Shown here: positions 47,443 to 58,223 of the stretch, piece by piece
Position numbering within the stretch: position 1 is the stretch's first letter
Layout of the letters: the number at the start of each line of letters is the position of its first letter
DNA from: Apricaphanius iberus
Lineage: Eukaryota > Chordata > Actinopteri > Cyprinodontiformes > Aphaniidae
Assembly: GCA_028564705.1 (NCBI GenBank)
Contig: JAPXFQ010000833.1
Span: 248,001 to 312,000 of the forward strand
DNA: 64,000 nucleotides
Direction of reading: 5' to 3'
Program-made: the position numbers and the translations under genes
The notes under the pieces: model-generated
What the model saw: only the letters and a program-made list of their open reading frames with translations
The model's database searches: none
Told to the model about the DNA's origin: nothing

Positions 47443-47605
47443 ACTGCCAGTAGAGATAATTACTCAAGCCAAAACCAGCCAAAAAAGATCAAGAGGGAGA
47501 AACTTGAAATGACCTCAACGTGTAAAACCAGTCCTGTTTTGAGGGTTTTCTAATTGTTGCCACTGTAGTGCACCTGTTGTTAAGTTCCAAAGCCTACCAG
47601 TTTGA

Positions 47606-47999
47606 GATGATGCTTGGATGCATTCACGGGAATCTTTGTATTAATACATTGATTCAGTTACCTGTAGTCTGTGTGTAAAGTTAAAAATGTCAATACATCT
47701 GCACAAAATGGTCAGGGGTGTAAATCGTAATCAGTCAAAAAAGACAAGCCACCTTCAGATTTTTCTGCAACCATTCTAAAAAACTGGACATATGCAGATA
47801 GTATTCTGTTAAAGTTACCCTTGTGTGTGCAGTAATGCAATGAATGATGTTTAAAAATTATTATCAAACTGCACTCACATAATATCCAGTTGGCACATTT
47901 TTTGGGATAGTTTTTTAGACTAAATGAAACAGAGGTAACATGACTTTTTTATGTAAGGAGAAGAAAGTAAAGATAATATTGCGAAAATGTATTGAGTAT
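47606..47999. other. nothing recognised
   Basis: AT-rich flank; the missing right end of the Tc1 element should lie here but is not identifiable. Confidence 0.4.
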
Positions 48000-48132
48000 G
48001 CTATGATGGACTGGCAACCTGTCCAGGGTGTGCCACGCCTCTCGCCCGTTCACAGTGGGAGATAGGCACCAACGCCCCCGTGACCCCTTCAGGAATAAGC
48101 GGTTCAGAAAATGGATGGATGGATGGATGGTA
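48000..48132 (+). mobile_element. LINE/SINE 3' tail with (GGAT)n
   Basis: 'gatggactggcaacctgtcc', 'agggtgtgccacgcctctcg' and 'ataagcggttcagaaaatgg' are followed by GGAT repeats. This is the standard 3' end of an abundant teleost repeat. Confidence 0.85.
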
Positions 48133-48269
48133 TGGAGTATGAGTAAAATGTAGGCCAATATATAATTACTCCAGTGAAGTATAAATACTCAAAATTTCTA
48201 CTTAAGGTAACAAAGTATTTGTACTTCATTACTTGACACCTTTGCTGTTAATGGATTATTCTAATCTGC

Positions 48270-48450
48270 CCTTAGGTATGATTGTGTGATTGTGTGCATG
48301 GTTGGTTATCTTGCATGTCTCTGTGTTGCCCTGTAGCAAACTGGCGACCTGCCCTGACCTTTCCAGTGTCCAATAACAACGGGAGATAGTCACCAGCCTC
48401 CCCCTCTGTCTGCAAGAAGAAGTGGGTACATGAAATGAATGAATCACAAA
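48270..48450 (+). mobile_element. older copy of the same LINE/SINE tail
   Basis: 'tgttgccctgtagcaaactg' and 'gcgacctgccctg', then 'aatgaatgaatc', keep the order of the copy at 48000 but with many more changes. Confidence 0.65.
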
Positions 48451-49789
48451 ATTACCCAACCAGTTTCATAAAACAGCTGCTAATTTCAATCACAAATGTC
48501 TCAAATTTTTTCATCTGGTTCCTTCTGGCCAATTAAATAATTGAAGTATATATTTAAAAAAACATTTACACATAGTCTTTCCACTATATTTTAATTTTTT
48601 TGGTACATGGAAACATTCAATGGCTTTTTTGAACATTTTTTGTTGGTTTTACTGAAAATTACCTCATTTTTTACCTATAAATCCCACTTGGTAAATTTTA
48701 ATGTCAAAAACTAATTTAAATCTGATCAAAATCCAATCCTAACAAGAAAAAAACATGGCAGTTGTTTTAATGTGTTATTTCAGAGTAAAAAACCAGACAG
48801 AAGGCAAACTGGACTTTCTTTCTTGGTTCTCATATTGGACTACAAAGTTGGAACGAAAACACTAAGTGACAATGATAGACTAGGACCAAGACTTTTCCAC
48901 ACAATATTTCTTATACACTTGCTTTAAATAGACAACATGGCATGCTTGTACTCTCTTGTATGGAGGTCGGAACATAAATTGCAGAGGTTCCTGAATGTAA
49001 ATACAGCTCAGTAAATAGAGGTACCCCTCTTTCTCTGCATCATCATGTTACTCAAATGGGAGGGAGCTCCGGTCAAAGCTCCTATATAGTCAAACCGAGT
49101 CATATGTTGACTATATACATAAAATTTCAAATTGTGTACAATTATGAAATTTCCTTTGGTTTGTTAATATCAAAAAGGCAAGTAACAATGGCATAACAGA
49201 AAATGCTACTTTTTCTATAAGTAGAAAAACAAAGTGTTGTTGAATTTACATTTAATTAAATAAAACATCAAAAGAATCCTATCATTAAACAGTTGAGTTT
49301 AGCTTATATCTAACTTATTAGAACATACAAAGATTTTTTAGATTCAGATTTTTTAATGTATTTTTCTTCAGACCTGCAAAAGATGCACTATATATGTTTA
49401 AAAATAATTTAATTAGTACAGGCCTGTCATAATCTCTGTTGTTTTCCGGGCCCCCTTACAAAACAAAAATGCTAACCAGAAGCAGATTTAAAAATTTTAT
49501 TAAAGGTAATGTAGATGGCTGGGATCCAGGCATCTACATTACATCCACAGAGGGAGCGGACAGTATTCACTGGAAAGAGGTAAGTAGAGAGTTGAACTCA
49601 GGTAGGTGATATTGAACGATGATTAAATAATGAATGGCTTACAAATGAAGATCATACAATAAGCCAGAGAGGGGAGAGAGGAGTCCGGGCTGTTTGTGGC
49701 CAACTTGGTACAGTAGATGGATCCAGAGTTTACAGGACATGGATTGGAATCCGGAGACTCAAGGAACAGATCACGAAGAAACTGAAGAT
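48451..49789. other. nothing firmly recognised
   Basis: 49500-49789 has the look of an unclassified fish repeat (gactcaaggaacagatc-type text) but no second copy in the window confirms it. Confidence 0.35.
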
Positions 49790-50042
<253 letters not shown>

Positions 50043-50205
50043 GTTACAAATTTTCAGGTAAATTTCAGATTTCAGGTAAATCAGATTTAATGTAAATGCC
50101 AGCTATTTATCTCATTGTAATAGATTCTGATGGACAGATTACTTATTTTCAGTAATGATATACGAGGTCCCCACAAATAATACAAACATTAAAACTTTAA
50201 ACTTA

Positions 50206-50780
50206 GGCTACGTCCACACTAAGCCGATAAGGTTATACGGGAATTTAGACGCCTAATGTTATCCACTCAACACGAGCATTTACGCCCCGTTTAAGGTCCC
50301 ATGACTGCACAATCCCATACCGACCTGTGCAAATACTGGGCATGAACGAAAAGATGCACGAAACACGCGTATAATCTACGTGACGCCAGCACCTACATAA
50401 TATATACAAGAAGCTCTACAGCACAGTACATATCTGCTTGTCCCGTTAACCGAAGAGAACAATAGCTGCTCAGAAGAAGAGAGAGTTTTTGATGTGGACA
50501 GATGACGAGATCGATTTATTACTCTTCGCTGTTGTCTTTGTCTGTAGTGTCGTATTGTTATTGACGCAGCATTCATTGACGCCACTTCCTTTCATTATCC
50601 GGGGAAGCTGTCCACACTAGCTCGTTTGGCCGTTGAATTAAGATTTACACGGCTCTCTTACCCGCTTATAGTTATCCGGCCACAGACCTTAAACGACGCC
50701 GGGTTAGTGTGGACGATAGTGGGGTGTAGACTAAATAATTATACGTTTAAGGCATTATCCGGCTTAGTGTGGACGTGGCC
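50206..50780 (+). mobile_element. Harbinger-type MITE, copy 2, with 3-bp target duplication TTA
   Basis: The ends GGCTACGTCCACACTAAGCC and, inverted, GGCCACGTCCACACTAAGCC are flanked by TTA at 50203-50205 and 50781-50783. It is 575 bp, inverted relative to copy 1 at 28162-28732 and nearly identical to it. The + strand encodes WTDDEIDLLL at 50495-50524, the beginning of a Myb/SANT-like domain. The reading then loses the family pattern, so the MITE probably arose by deletion of a full Harbinger element just after that motif. Confidence 0.9.
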
Positions 50781-50783
50781 TTA

Positions 50784-51779
50784 GTTGAAATTCACTCTAG
50801 TAAATTATGGAGTACTTTGCTAACTTCATTTGCTTTATTCGGTTTTAGTTTCAGGGCTGTTTGATTTCTGATATTAGTAATTATCTACACATTAACTGCC
50901 AGTCTTCCGATGGATTTACCTCTGAAGTAAAACTTTCTCTAAAATTGTTTTTGGAAATGAATTTTTTTGTATCTGAAAAAATAAGCAAATCTTTCGCCTT
51001 TTATTGTTTTTCTCTTTTGACCTATTTTTTTGTAACTTTTCTTAGGTTCCTTCCTGTTTCCATGTTTTATCTTTATATATTTTATCTTTAATCTCATTCT
51101 TCACCTTTACAATCCATCTCCTCCCCCTTGCTCCTTCCTCTGACATTTTTCATCATTTTCTCTCCTCTTAGATCTATCACTTAAGTTTGAGGGCTTCTGT
51201 GTAGAGCATGTCTGTAAATGTGAGACAGCTGGATGGATTGGACTGTATTTAGAGAAGCAGAATATCAATAAACCAAGGAGGAAATCGCTCTCATGCTTGT
51301 TCTGTCACCCTCTTCCTCAAACTCTGACTAGCACACACAGTCGCTGCCTTCCTGAGGCGTTGGCAGCTGGTGGAAGGGTCATTCAGTAACAGGTTGTGTT
51401 CTGCGTGGAGTGCCACAGGTTGCTAAACAAGGGGTTTGAAAAATCGGTTGCTCTGTGAGCAAGCAAAAAATTGATTGGCCAAACACCTCTTTTATCTTGT
51501 ACACCCCGATTTGCTCTATTGTATTGTCTTGAGTTTTCATTCTCGGCCTTTAACCTGTCTATAGTATAGAAAAGCAGACACACCAGAATTTGCCATTTAA
51601 TGAACAAAACAAGCTTTACTGTATAAATAAAATGTACTGACAAACTCAGGTGGGCTGATGCAAAAGCTCTGCAAAGAACTGCATAGAGGATATATTTTAC
51701 TTAATGACAAAAACCGAGGAGTGAATCTAAAACTATTCAAACTGCCACATTTTTTATCACTTAGTGACCAAATGAAGTA
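50784..51779. other. nothing recognised; pyrimidine-rich part
   Basis: 51090-51175 is CT-rich on the + strand. No gene or repeat end is supported. Confidence 0.4.
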
Positions 51780-51995
51780 TTACATTTCACTAGCTTTTTC
51801 CATGATAGACCAAGAAAAAGTAGCACATAATTGTGAAGTGGAAGGGAATGTAGGATTTTCAGTTTTTTTTTTCTAATAAAAATCTAAAAAATGTTGTTTG
51901 CATTTTATTCAGCCTCCTAAAATCTGATATCAATACATACAAAAAAACACATCACCTATTTAGTAAATACCTGTTTAATTAAAAACATTTCCTAA
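51780..51995. mobile_element. Tc1-like UTR scrap
   Basis: 'gcacataattgtgaagtgga', 'ataaaaatctaaaaaatg' and 'tttattcagcctcctaaaat' keep the order of a Tc1-like end region also represented at 22868-23005. There is no transposase. Confidence 0.5.
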
Positions 51996-52524
51996 AGGTA
52001 GGCCTGCTTTTCAACTCATGACACAGTGGTTTCCCTCCTTAAAGCCTAAAGCTCACAGTGGTCCCACAATCGCGGTTCCTCTTGCTGCCTCAGAGAACAG
52101 CAAGACACAGGATGACACACGTCAGACAACACATCCTTCCCGTCACTGTTGTGAAAGATCTTTTCTGTCAAACTGTTGTTCAGTTAAGGTCCAAGTTGCT
52201 TACCAAAGTAGGGTTAGCTTCTAAAACCAAGTGTTAAAACATTTCAGCTTTGTGTGCGCAGCTACTGTGAATGAGACATTAGAGATACAATGGGATGTAC
52301 TACAGTTACTGAACTATCCCTGTTGCTACTGGATTGGTATGTAATAAAATGCTTGTTCTGAGGTTATTTGGGAATGATGATATAATACAGTGCTGGGAAA
52401 TCTGTTTGACGGTTTAGCAACTGACACACCGTTAGTTTGGTGCTTTGTTGTATTGGCTGATGAACTTGTAAAACAATCAGCACACTCATTCAGGTCTACA
52501 GGTCTACCTAAAAAAATCCATCTG
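51996..52524. other. nothing recognised
   Basis: Unassigned flank of the LINE 3' end that follows. Confidence 0.4.
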
Positions 52525-53166
52525 ACAGCTGCAGCTGATCCAGAACGCTGCTTCTCATGTTCTCACTAGAACCAAGAGAATAGACTTCAAAGTGCTTTTA
52601 TTAGTTTATAAATCATTGAATGGGTTAGCACCAGAGTAAATTAGAGATCTGCTATCACAGTACAAACCATCCAGATCACTTAGGTCCTCCAGTTCTAGTT
52701 TACGTATCGTCCCTAGAACCAGAACCAAAACATGGAGAAGCAGCTTTCAGTTTCTATGCTCCTCATATCCTGAACAAACTACTGGGAGAATGCAAAGCTG
52801 CAGAGACACTGAACTCTTTTATATCTAAAATTAAAACTTACCTATTTAGACTCGCTTATGAGTAACCGTTTTTACTTGCTTGTTTTTAATTGTCACACAG
52901 ATTATCTTAATTATTGTGAATGCTTTCTTGTGGTAAAAACTGTGAATGTTCTTCAGCAAGATCAATTAATGAACTAAAACTGTGTTTTTACTCACTTGTC
53001 CCTACACTGTTGTATTTTCTTGATAATTTTCTTATCATAACTGCTCATTTGTATTCTAATCATCAAGCTGATTTATGCTGTGAACCAGTCTTAATCATGG
53101 AAAGCACCTTGAATTGCCCTGTATTGAAAGTGTGCTATACAAATAAAGTTGCCTTGCCTTGCCTTC
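52525..53166 (+). pseudogene. LINE (L2-type) 3' end: C-terminal ORF remnant and 3' UTR
   Basis: The + strand reads LIQNAASHVLTRTKRIDFKV, then LLLVYKSLNGLAPE, a stop, IRDLLSQYKPSRSLRSSSSS and RIVPRTRTKT. This is the well-known region after the reverse-transcriptase domain of fish L2-type LINEs. It then frameshifts and ends near 52865. The 3' UTR finishes with 'gtgctatacaaataaagttg' and CCTTG repeats at 53150-53166. The RT core itself is missing, so the copy is a 5'-truncated, inactive insertion, as most LINE copies are. Confidence 0.85.
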
Positions 53167-54552
53167 AGATGCACTCCATTGAAATTTGTCCTTACAACAG
53201 TGACATATATATCGCAAGCCTTGAGAGGGCGACAGAGGCCAAATATCAGCAAAGTTACTGAGTGTGTCTTTAACTTGTACTGAGTCAGAGGATTCAAATT
53301 TATGTCCATGAAGACATGGGGTGAATCTTGACCCAAATTGGGGATGCTGAGTGCTGCTCAATAAGCAACAGATTAAGTAGCATTCTCTGGTTTATATTCT
53401 TTACCTCAACTCCTTGTCTCTCTTTTCCCCTCCTGTCTTCTCTTGTAAAATTTGGCTCTTTCCACATATTCAGTATTCCATATTCCAATATTTTTCTAAG
53501 TTTTTTTGGGCCCCTCTTATTTTTTTGTCTTCTTTTCTCTTTGTGCTCTTTATCTATTTTAGTTGCCCCTTTTGTGGAACATTTGGTATCCAATTTTTCC
53601 TTCACAATCTCTTTCTCTGTTTCAACTTCTATCATCTCCTCTCCTCCCTCAAGTCTCGTTTTTCCTCCTTCTCCACTCCTGACAGCAATAGAGGCTGTCC
53701 AATAAAACAGGCATAAAAACCCAATCCCTGCCTGTGCTCAATTTCCTCCCCTCACACACTCACACACTCTCACATACAATCAGTGGAAACATAAATCAGA
53801 CATAAAAAGCCAATCCTTGTCTGGAGTCAATTTCCATAAGGATACAAGAGGGGATGCTCCTAGGAAGCAATGAGATTGGATGTATGTGATGTGTAATGTA
53901 AAATGTGTGTGCATGTGTGTTTTTGTTTACTTGAACTGCAAAATAAGTGACTGTGGATTATTTTCCTGATGAATAATTTCCTTATGATTGTGTGTGTGTT
54001 TATCTGCTCTCAGGTGGTGTAGACACAGTGTGAATGCTGGTGGCTAATGATCCCTGTTTACATCACACATCACACCATGGGCTTCGTCACATTATCCCCA
54101 CGGGACAATTGCACAGAAACACAGGCGCACACACGAACCACAGTTTTCCTCCCACCTACTCACACACATGCTGAGTGTCTCATTCACATACACCTATGCA
54201 CAGGTTTTAATTCACAGTCATCTATCTTAAGTAATCAGGCGTAGACACACACTCACTCTTTGTTCACGCATTCCCCAAGTTTTAGATTCCTAATCACAAA
54301 CTCAAATATGTGCCTAGGCAGCAAAACTGTCAAACACAGACGCACGCCCTTATACAAATGCTAATACACACACATTGAGGTTACCTCTCCTAATGAGGCA
54401 GGCGTCTTCACGGCACTGTCACAAACCATACAGTTTGATCAGTTTATAACTCTAGAGTTAGGACCGCACCGTTTGTGTGTGTGTGCACTGCTCATACAAT
54501 ATTCCTATAGTTGGATATTTAAATAAGCATGTAGAAATATCATCCCTTTTCC

Positions 54553-54557
<5 letters not shown>
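53167..54557. other. no gene; pyrimidine-rich and CA-rich text
   Basis: 53405-53690 is strongly CT-rich on the + strand, giving long open frames that are Ser/Phe/Leu-rich by composition. 53740-53780 and 54120-54390 contain scattered short CA runs. Confidence 0.45.

Positions 54558-54583
<26 letters not shown>
54558..54583. repeat. (TA)n tract at a Tc1 insertion site
   Basis: About 13 TA units end where the Tc1 element begins; a shorter TA-rich tract follows its other end at 55116-55138. Confidence 0.9.
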
Positions 54584-55115
54584 GTGCAGACCAAAAGTTT
54601 GGACACATCTTCTCATTCAATGCGTTTTCTTTATTTTCATTACTACATTGTAGATTCTCAATTGAGGGCATTAAAACTATGAATGAACAAATGATGTATG
54701 GAATTACTGTAGGTACTTAAAAAAAGGGTGAAATAACTGAATACATGTGTTATATGTTAGAATCCTCAAAGTAGCCACCCTTTGCTATGACTACTGCTTT
54801 GCATTCGCTTCCAGAGGTAGTCGCCCGGAATGGTTTTTCCAACAGTATTGAAGGAGTTCCCAGAGATGCTTAGTACTTGTTGGCCCTTTTGCCTTCACTC
54901 TGCGGTTCAGCTCATCCCAAATAATCTCGATTGGGTTCAGGTCCAGTGACTTTGGTGGCCAGGTTATTTCACACTTTTTTGTAAAAGTACTACGTAGTTC
55001 CATATGTGTTCATTCATAGTTTTTATGCCTTCAGTGAGAATCTACAATGTAAATAGTCAGAAAAATAAAGAAAACGCACCGAATGAGAAGGTGTGTCTAA
55101 ACTTTTGGTCTGCAC
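54584..55115 (-). mobile_element. Tc1-like transposon, internally deleted, in a TA repeat
   Basis: The ends GTGCAGACCAAAAGTTTGGA and the inverse GTGCAGACCAAAAGTTTAGA flank 532 bp and sit between TA tracts. Inner inverted words ('cattcaatgcgttttcttta') extend the terminal repeats to well over 100 bp. The 5' and central transposase coding parts are deleted. Confidence 0.9.
54791..55003 (-). pseudogene. Tc1-like transposase, C-terminal remnant
   Basis: The minus-strand frame contains WPPKSLDLNPIEIIWDELNR, with the last catalytic glutamate in NPIE, followed by TSTKHLWELLQYCWKNHSG. The first two catalytic aspartates and the DNA-binding region are absent. The frame ends shortly after, without the normal C-terminus. 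Confidence 0.85.
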
Positions 55116-55324
55116 TATATATATACATATATATATATGTCTCGATTAGGTCTAACATTTGTTAATATATGTCTGAATAGGATACGAATACAGTAAAGAT
55201 ACACCTAATGTATTAATTAAAGTACAGTATGTCTTTGTGTCTTTTCACTGTGGAAAATACCAGAATATCTTACACATTACAACTCCTGAGTAAAATATTA
55301 TGAGACTAAATCATTTGCAATAAA

Positions 55325-55680
55325 AGGTAGAGATGTGGGATGAACGAGGTAGGAATGAGGGAAGAAGGGTTTGAGCATGAGATAATATTAGAGATGAGGG
55401 AGGTTAAACAGAGGGGTGGAGGTAGACATAATGGAAAAGGAATTGTGTTTGAGGACTGGAGGGGTTATGGTTAAGAGAGAAAAGAGTTCCTGTTGAAAGG
55501 TGAAGGACTTAAGGCTTAAGGAAGATGGAAACACAGCTGAGTGATGCAGGTGTTAAAACTCAAGGAAGAAAGAGCTATGGTTGAGAGATGAAGGGGGTTT
55601 CTAATAAGGGATGAAACAGGCATGGATGACAGATGCAGAAAGAAACGGGTAAAGACTGAGGGAAGATAGAGTAAAGGAAT
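55325..55680. repeat. purine-rich low-complexity tract
   Basis: About 350 bp dominated by G and A on the + strand, with repeated 'gatgaggga'- and 'aaggaag'-type words. No fixed repeat unit. Confidence 0.6.
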
Positions 55681-55914
55681 AATTCTAACCTGAATACCTG
55701 TTTATTGTTTGACTGTTTATTGTCAGGTGCGGTTTTGAATGACATTGCACCTGAATCGAAGTTAATACATTAATGGTGTCTTGATGTGTGGGTTGATAGA
55801 CCCATGCTTAGACAGGTATTCTAGAAAGATGATGCTTTATTGATGTGATGCTGACTATCACTGGGGAAGGAGAAACGAGGTAGACACAATGTCAAACTGA
55901 CAAAGACATGGAAA

Positions 55915-56015
55915 CAGAGTGATAGTCTGATTGGTTAAGGCACACCATCTATGTGTATGAGTTCATAGGTTTGAATCCATCTTAGAGATCTTTAAGATTT
56001 TTTTAAATAACACTC
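55915..56015 (+). repeat. tRNA-like repeat, plus-strand copy
   Basis: 'gatagtctgattggttaagg' and 'ataggtttgaatccatcttag' are spaced like A and B boxes. A homologous copy lies inverted at 56530-56645. A complete cloverleaf cannot be drawn. Confidence 0.5.
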
Positions 56016-56194
56016 TTATTTCAGCAATCAGCATTTTGCAATTCTACAAGTTTCACAAGATTTCCTGATCCCTCACTTGGCTGAAAGTCTGCAGGCTGTA
56101 CAAACTATTAGCCTTATGAGCTTCATCAGCAGCATCTTAAATGTGGAGCGCCGCACAAGCTGGCCACAATACCACGGTATGTCTGTATCTGTTG

Positions 56195-56275
56195 ATCGGG
56201 CTGTATTGAAATGAATTTCCCCTTGTGGGACAATAAAGGAATATTCATTTCAATTCAATAACCTTGTTCTTAAAA
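56195..56275 (+). mobile_element. LINE 3' tail fragment
   Basis: 'gaatttccccttgtgggaca' followed by ATAAAGGAAT is the usual 3' end of another fish LINE group. It lies between the two tRNA-like repeats. Confidence 0.6.
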
Positions 56276-56529
56276 GTGTGCTTTACTTAGTTTAAATACA
56301 GTATTTATTTTCATTACCCTTAATCGTCCTCCCATATTTCAATTTTTTCACAGATACAAATACCATGCTCATTTTATTCTCAGATTTCACGACATGAAAT
56401 GTGTTGTTTTACTCCAAATGTTTATATGTACATTTACACAAATATAAACTATAACTGAATATTATCTTAGTAACAATTTTATGAAAATAAAAACATAATG
56501 CACAGAAAAAAAACATAAATTAAAAAAAG

Positions 56530-56645
56530 TACTCCAAGGTGGATTCATACCCTCTGAACTCAAAGATACAAAGAACATATCTTATCCAACTAGACCATCA
56601 CTTGAGTCAGGTGTAAAGTCTCCCCTTCGCTAATTTACCGGATCT
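56530..56645 (-). repeat. tRNA-like repeat, minus-strand copy
   Basis: On the minus strand 'gatggtctagttggataaga' and 'agggtatgaatccaccttgg' match the copy at 55915-56015 in order and spacing. Confidence 0.5.
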
Positions 56646-56984
56646 CAACAGATGAGTTATAAAATAATTTAGCCCCCTGAAAGTTGTCATAACAGTAAAC
56701 TTGTTCTTTTACACCTAAATTGTTTTTTGAACCAGGCTGTAAACATGTTAATTTGTGCTGTGAAGTTACCATTTCTAACATGAAGTCAATGGGAACTTTA
56801 TCCTTTCTGGAGCCAGCCCCCAGCGAATCATGAACTGCATTTATTGTCAGTTCTGGGTTGGCCTTGCTTTTTTTTAACCTGCAGAGTTTTCCTCTCGTTA
56901 TTAGTTTAGTAGTTAATCATGGAAATCTTTTTTTGTTGTTTATTTTTTCACGGTGACCTGCAGAGTAAATGGGGGCTCTGCTGG

Positions 56985-57294
56985 ATCCGCCACATGACTG
57001 TTCAAAATGTCTCTTGAGATGTGATGTTTTCTTGCTGTCATATGACAGAACAGCTTTGCATACAACACACTGAACAAACCCGGTTGGCTCTAATTAAAGG
57101 GTTGTAATAAATTAGAACTTACTCCTGAACGAAGCTTTTCCCTTGGTGTTGTTCACGCTCTTCAAGTCATCATTTTCAATCTTTTTTTGTATGTCCCCCA
57201 TGTTTGTGGTGGGAGTTTGGATGTTGCGCGAATCAACAAAAGAGATGTGCCGGTGCGGGGCAGAGCAGCTGTTGCTGCGTTCAAGTGTTTCCAT
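56985..57294 (-). pseudogene. hAT-type transposase N-terminus with BED zinc finger, interrupted
   Basis: From the ATG at 57294 (minus) the reading is METLERSNSCSAPHRHISFV, later IQKKIENDDLKSVNN and ASFRSKF before a stop near 57112. A second frame, 57085-56990, reads PTGFVQCVVCKAVLSYDSKK and then TSHLKRHFEQSC. This is the C-x2-C ... H-x(3-5)-C/H pattern of a BED finger as found in hAT transposases and ZBED proteins. The join contains a stop and a frame change, or a very short 33-bp GTAAGT...TTAG interval that is too small for a normal intron. BED fingers bind element ends. No catalytic part is found downstream. It could instead be a dead ZBED-like host gene. Confidence 0.6.
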
Positions 57295-58190
57295 TTAAAC
57301 ACAACATAGTTCTTTAATTAGTAGGGTTTAAAAAAAGAAGAAGAAAGAATTCATTTAAAAAATAAAAGTGCCCGATCCTGGCCCGTGTCCGAGGTATTTA
57401 TATGGTCGTCGGCCCGAAGCCCATCCCTCGGGCTGTTGGGACCCTCAGGCCTAGGGCTCTAATTGGCGTATGGCGGAACAGTGACACAGGAATGAAGTTC
57501 AAAAGTAGCACCACTGAAACAATGGTGGCATTGAAGAAAAAAATGGCAACATAAAAAATACATTTGTAAACTTGATTGTGAGTAATTTGTTTTAATGTAT
57601 TTATTTTAAGTTTCAAATAATTTTTTGTTTAACTTTTGCTTCAGTTTCAAAACAAAATGTTTCACTACATTTGAGATTCAATGGTAATATTTTCAGTTAT
57701 AATTAAATTTTTCAAAGCCATTTTTTTAGTACCAACATTTCTTTTCAATTTCTTTTTAAGATGGCATTATTCTGCTGCCAATCAGCATGTACATCAGTAT
57801 GCATGTACTATCTATATGGTTGTAGGTGCTGTTCGTGTTGCACAAGAACAGATTGCAGGGACATTAAACAGACAAACACCTGTTTCTGTCTCTCCTTGTC
57901 TTCTACAAAAACCCAGATTCGCACACACATCATGTCAGAGAGGACAGTGTGACCTGTGTGGTCTAAGCACAACACACCACTTTCCTGTAATAACTAGTGC
58001 AACATCTAATCCTATTTCCATTAGGTGTATGTTCCAGAAGGGTGTGTGTGCAGTTTCGCTTTGGATTAGAGTGCTGTGTGTATGTGTGGAATGAGTATAA
58101 TCACGTGTGTCAAGGTGTGTATGAAATGTGGGAGATAGTTCTCGTGTAAGTGTGGACGCTTAGCTTCCGGGCAAGTTAGCGATAGAAACG
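57295..58190. other. unassigned; GC-rich block near 57370-57475
   Basis: 'ggcccgaagcccatccctcg' with 'agggtc'-type inverse words and TAGGGCTCTA at its end could be the 5' end of the hAT element whose BED exon precedes it. The rest is unrecognised. Confidence 0.3.
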
Positions 58191-58223
58191 GCTGTGTGTG
58201 TGTGTGTATGTATGTGTGTGTGA
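58191..58223. repeat. (TG)n microsatellite
   Basis: Short TG tract with two TATG interruptions. Confidence 0.9.

Larger units (their letters stand above)
44084..47605 (-). mobile_element. Tc1-like transposon interrupted by a retro-insertion
   Basis: The left end starts near 44084 ('tacacacaaaaattaaagga'), a diverged form of the TACACTGCTCAAAAAAATTA end of a common fish Tc1 family. It is followed by the family's 3' UTR words ('cagcctacagagggctcaat', 'ggcaggctagtccatttt'). The transposase lies on the minus strand, with its start at 47442. The right UTR is recognisable to about 47605 ('gcacctgttgtt'), but the right terminal repeat is not found. Without the 2.07-kb insert the element would be about 1.45 kb. 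Confidence 0.85.

Noticed and set aside
53300..53705. Frames of 100-125 codons on both strands
   Set aside because: Produced by the CT-rich tract; amino-acid composition follows the base bias.
57681..58094. 137-codon plus-strand frame with several cysteines
   Set aside because: The cysteine spacing fits no zinc finger or secreted peptide pattern, and it is flanked by CA/TG-rich text.
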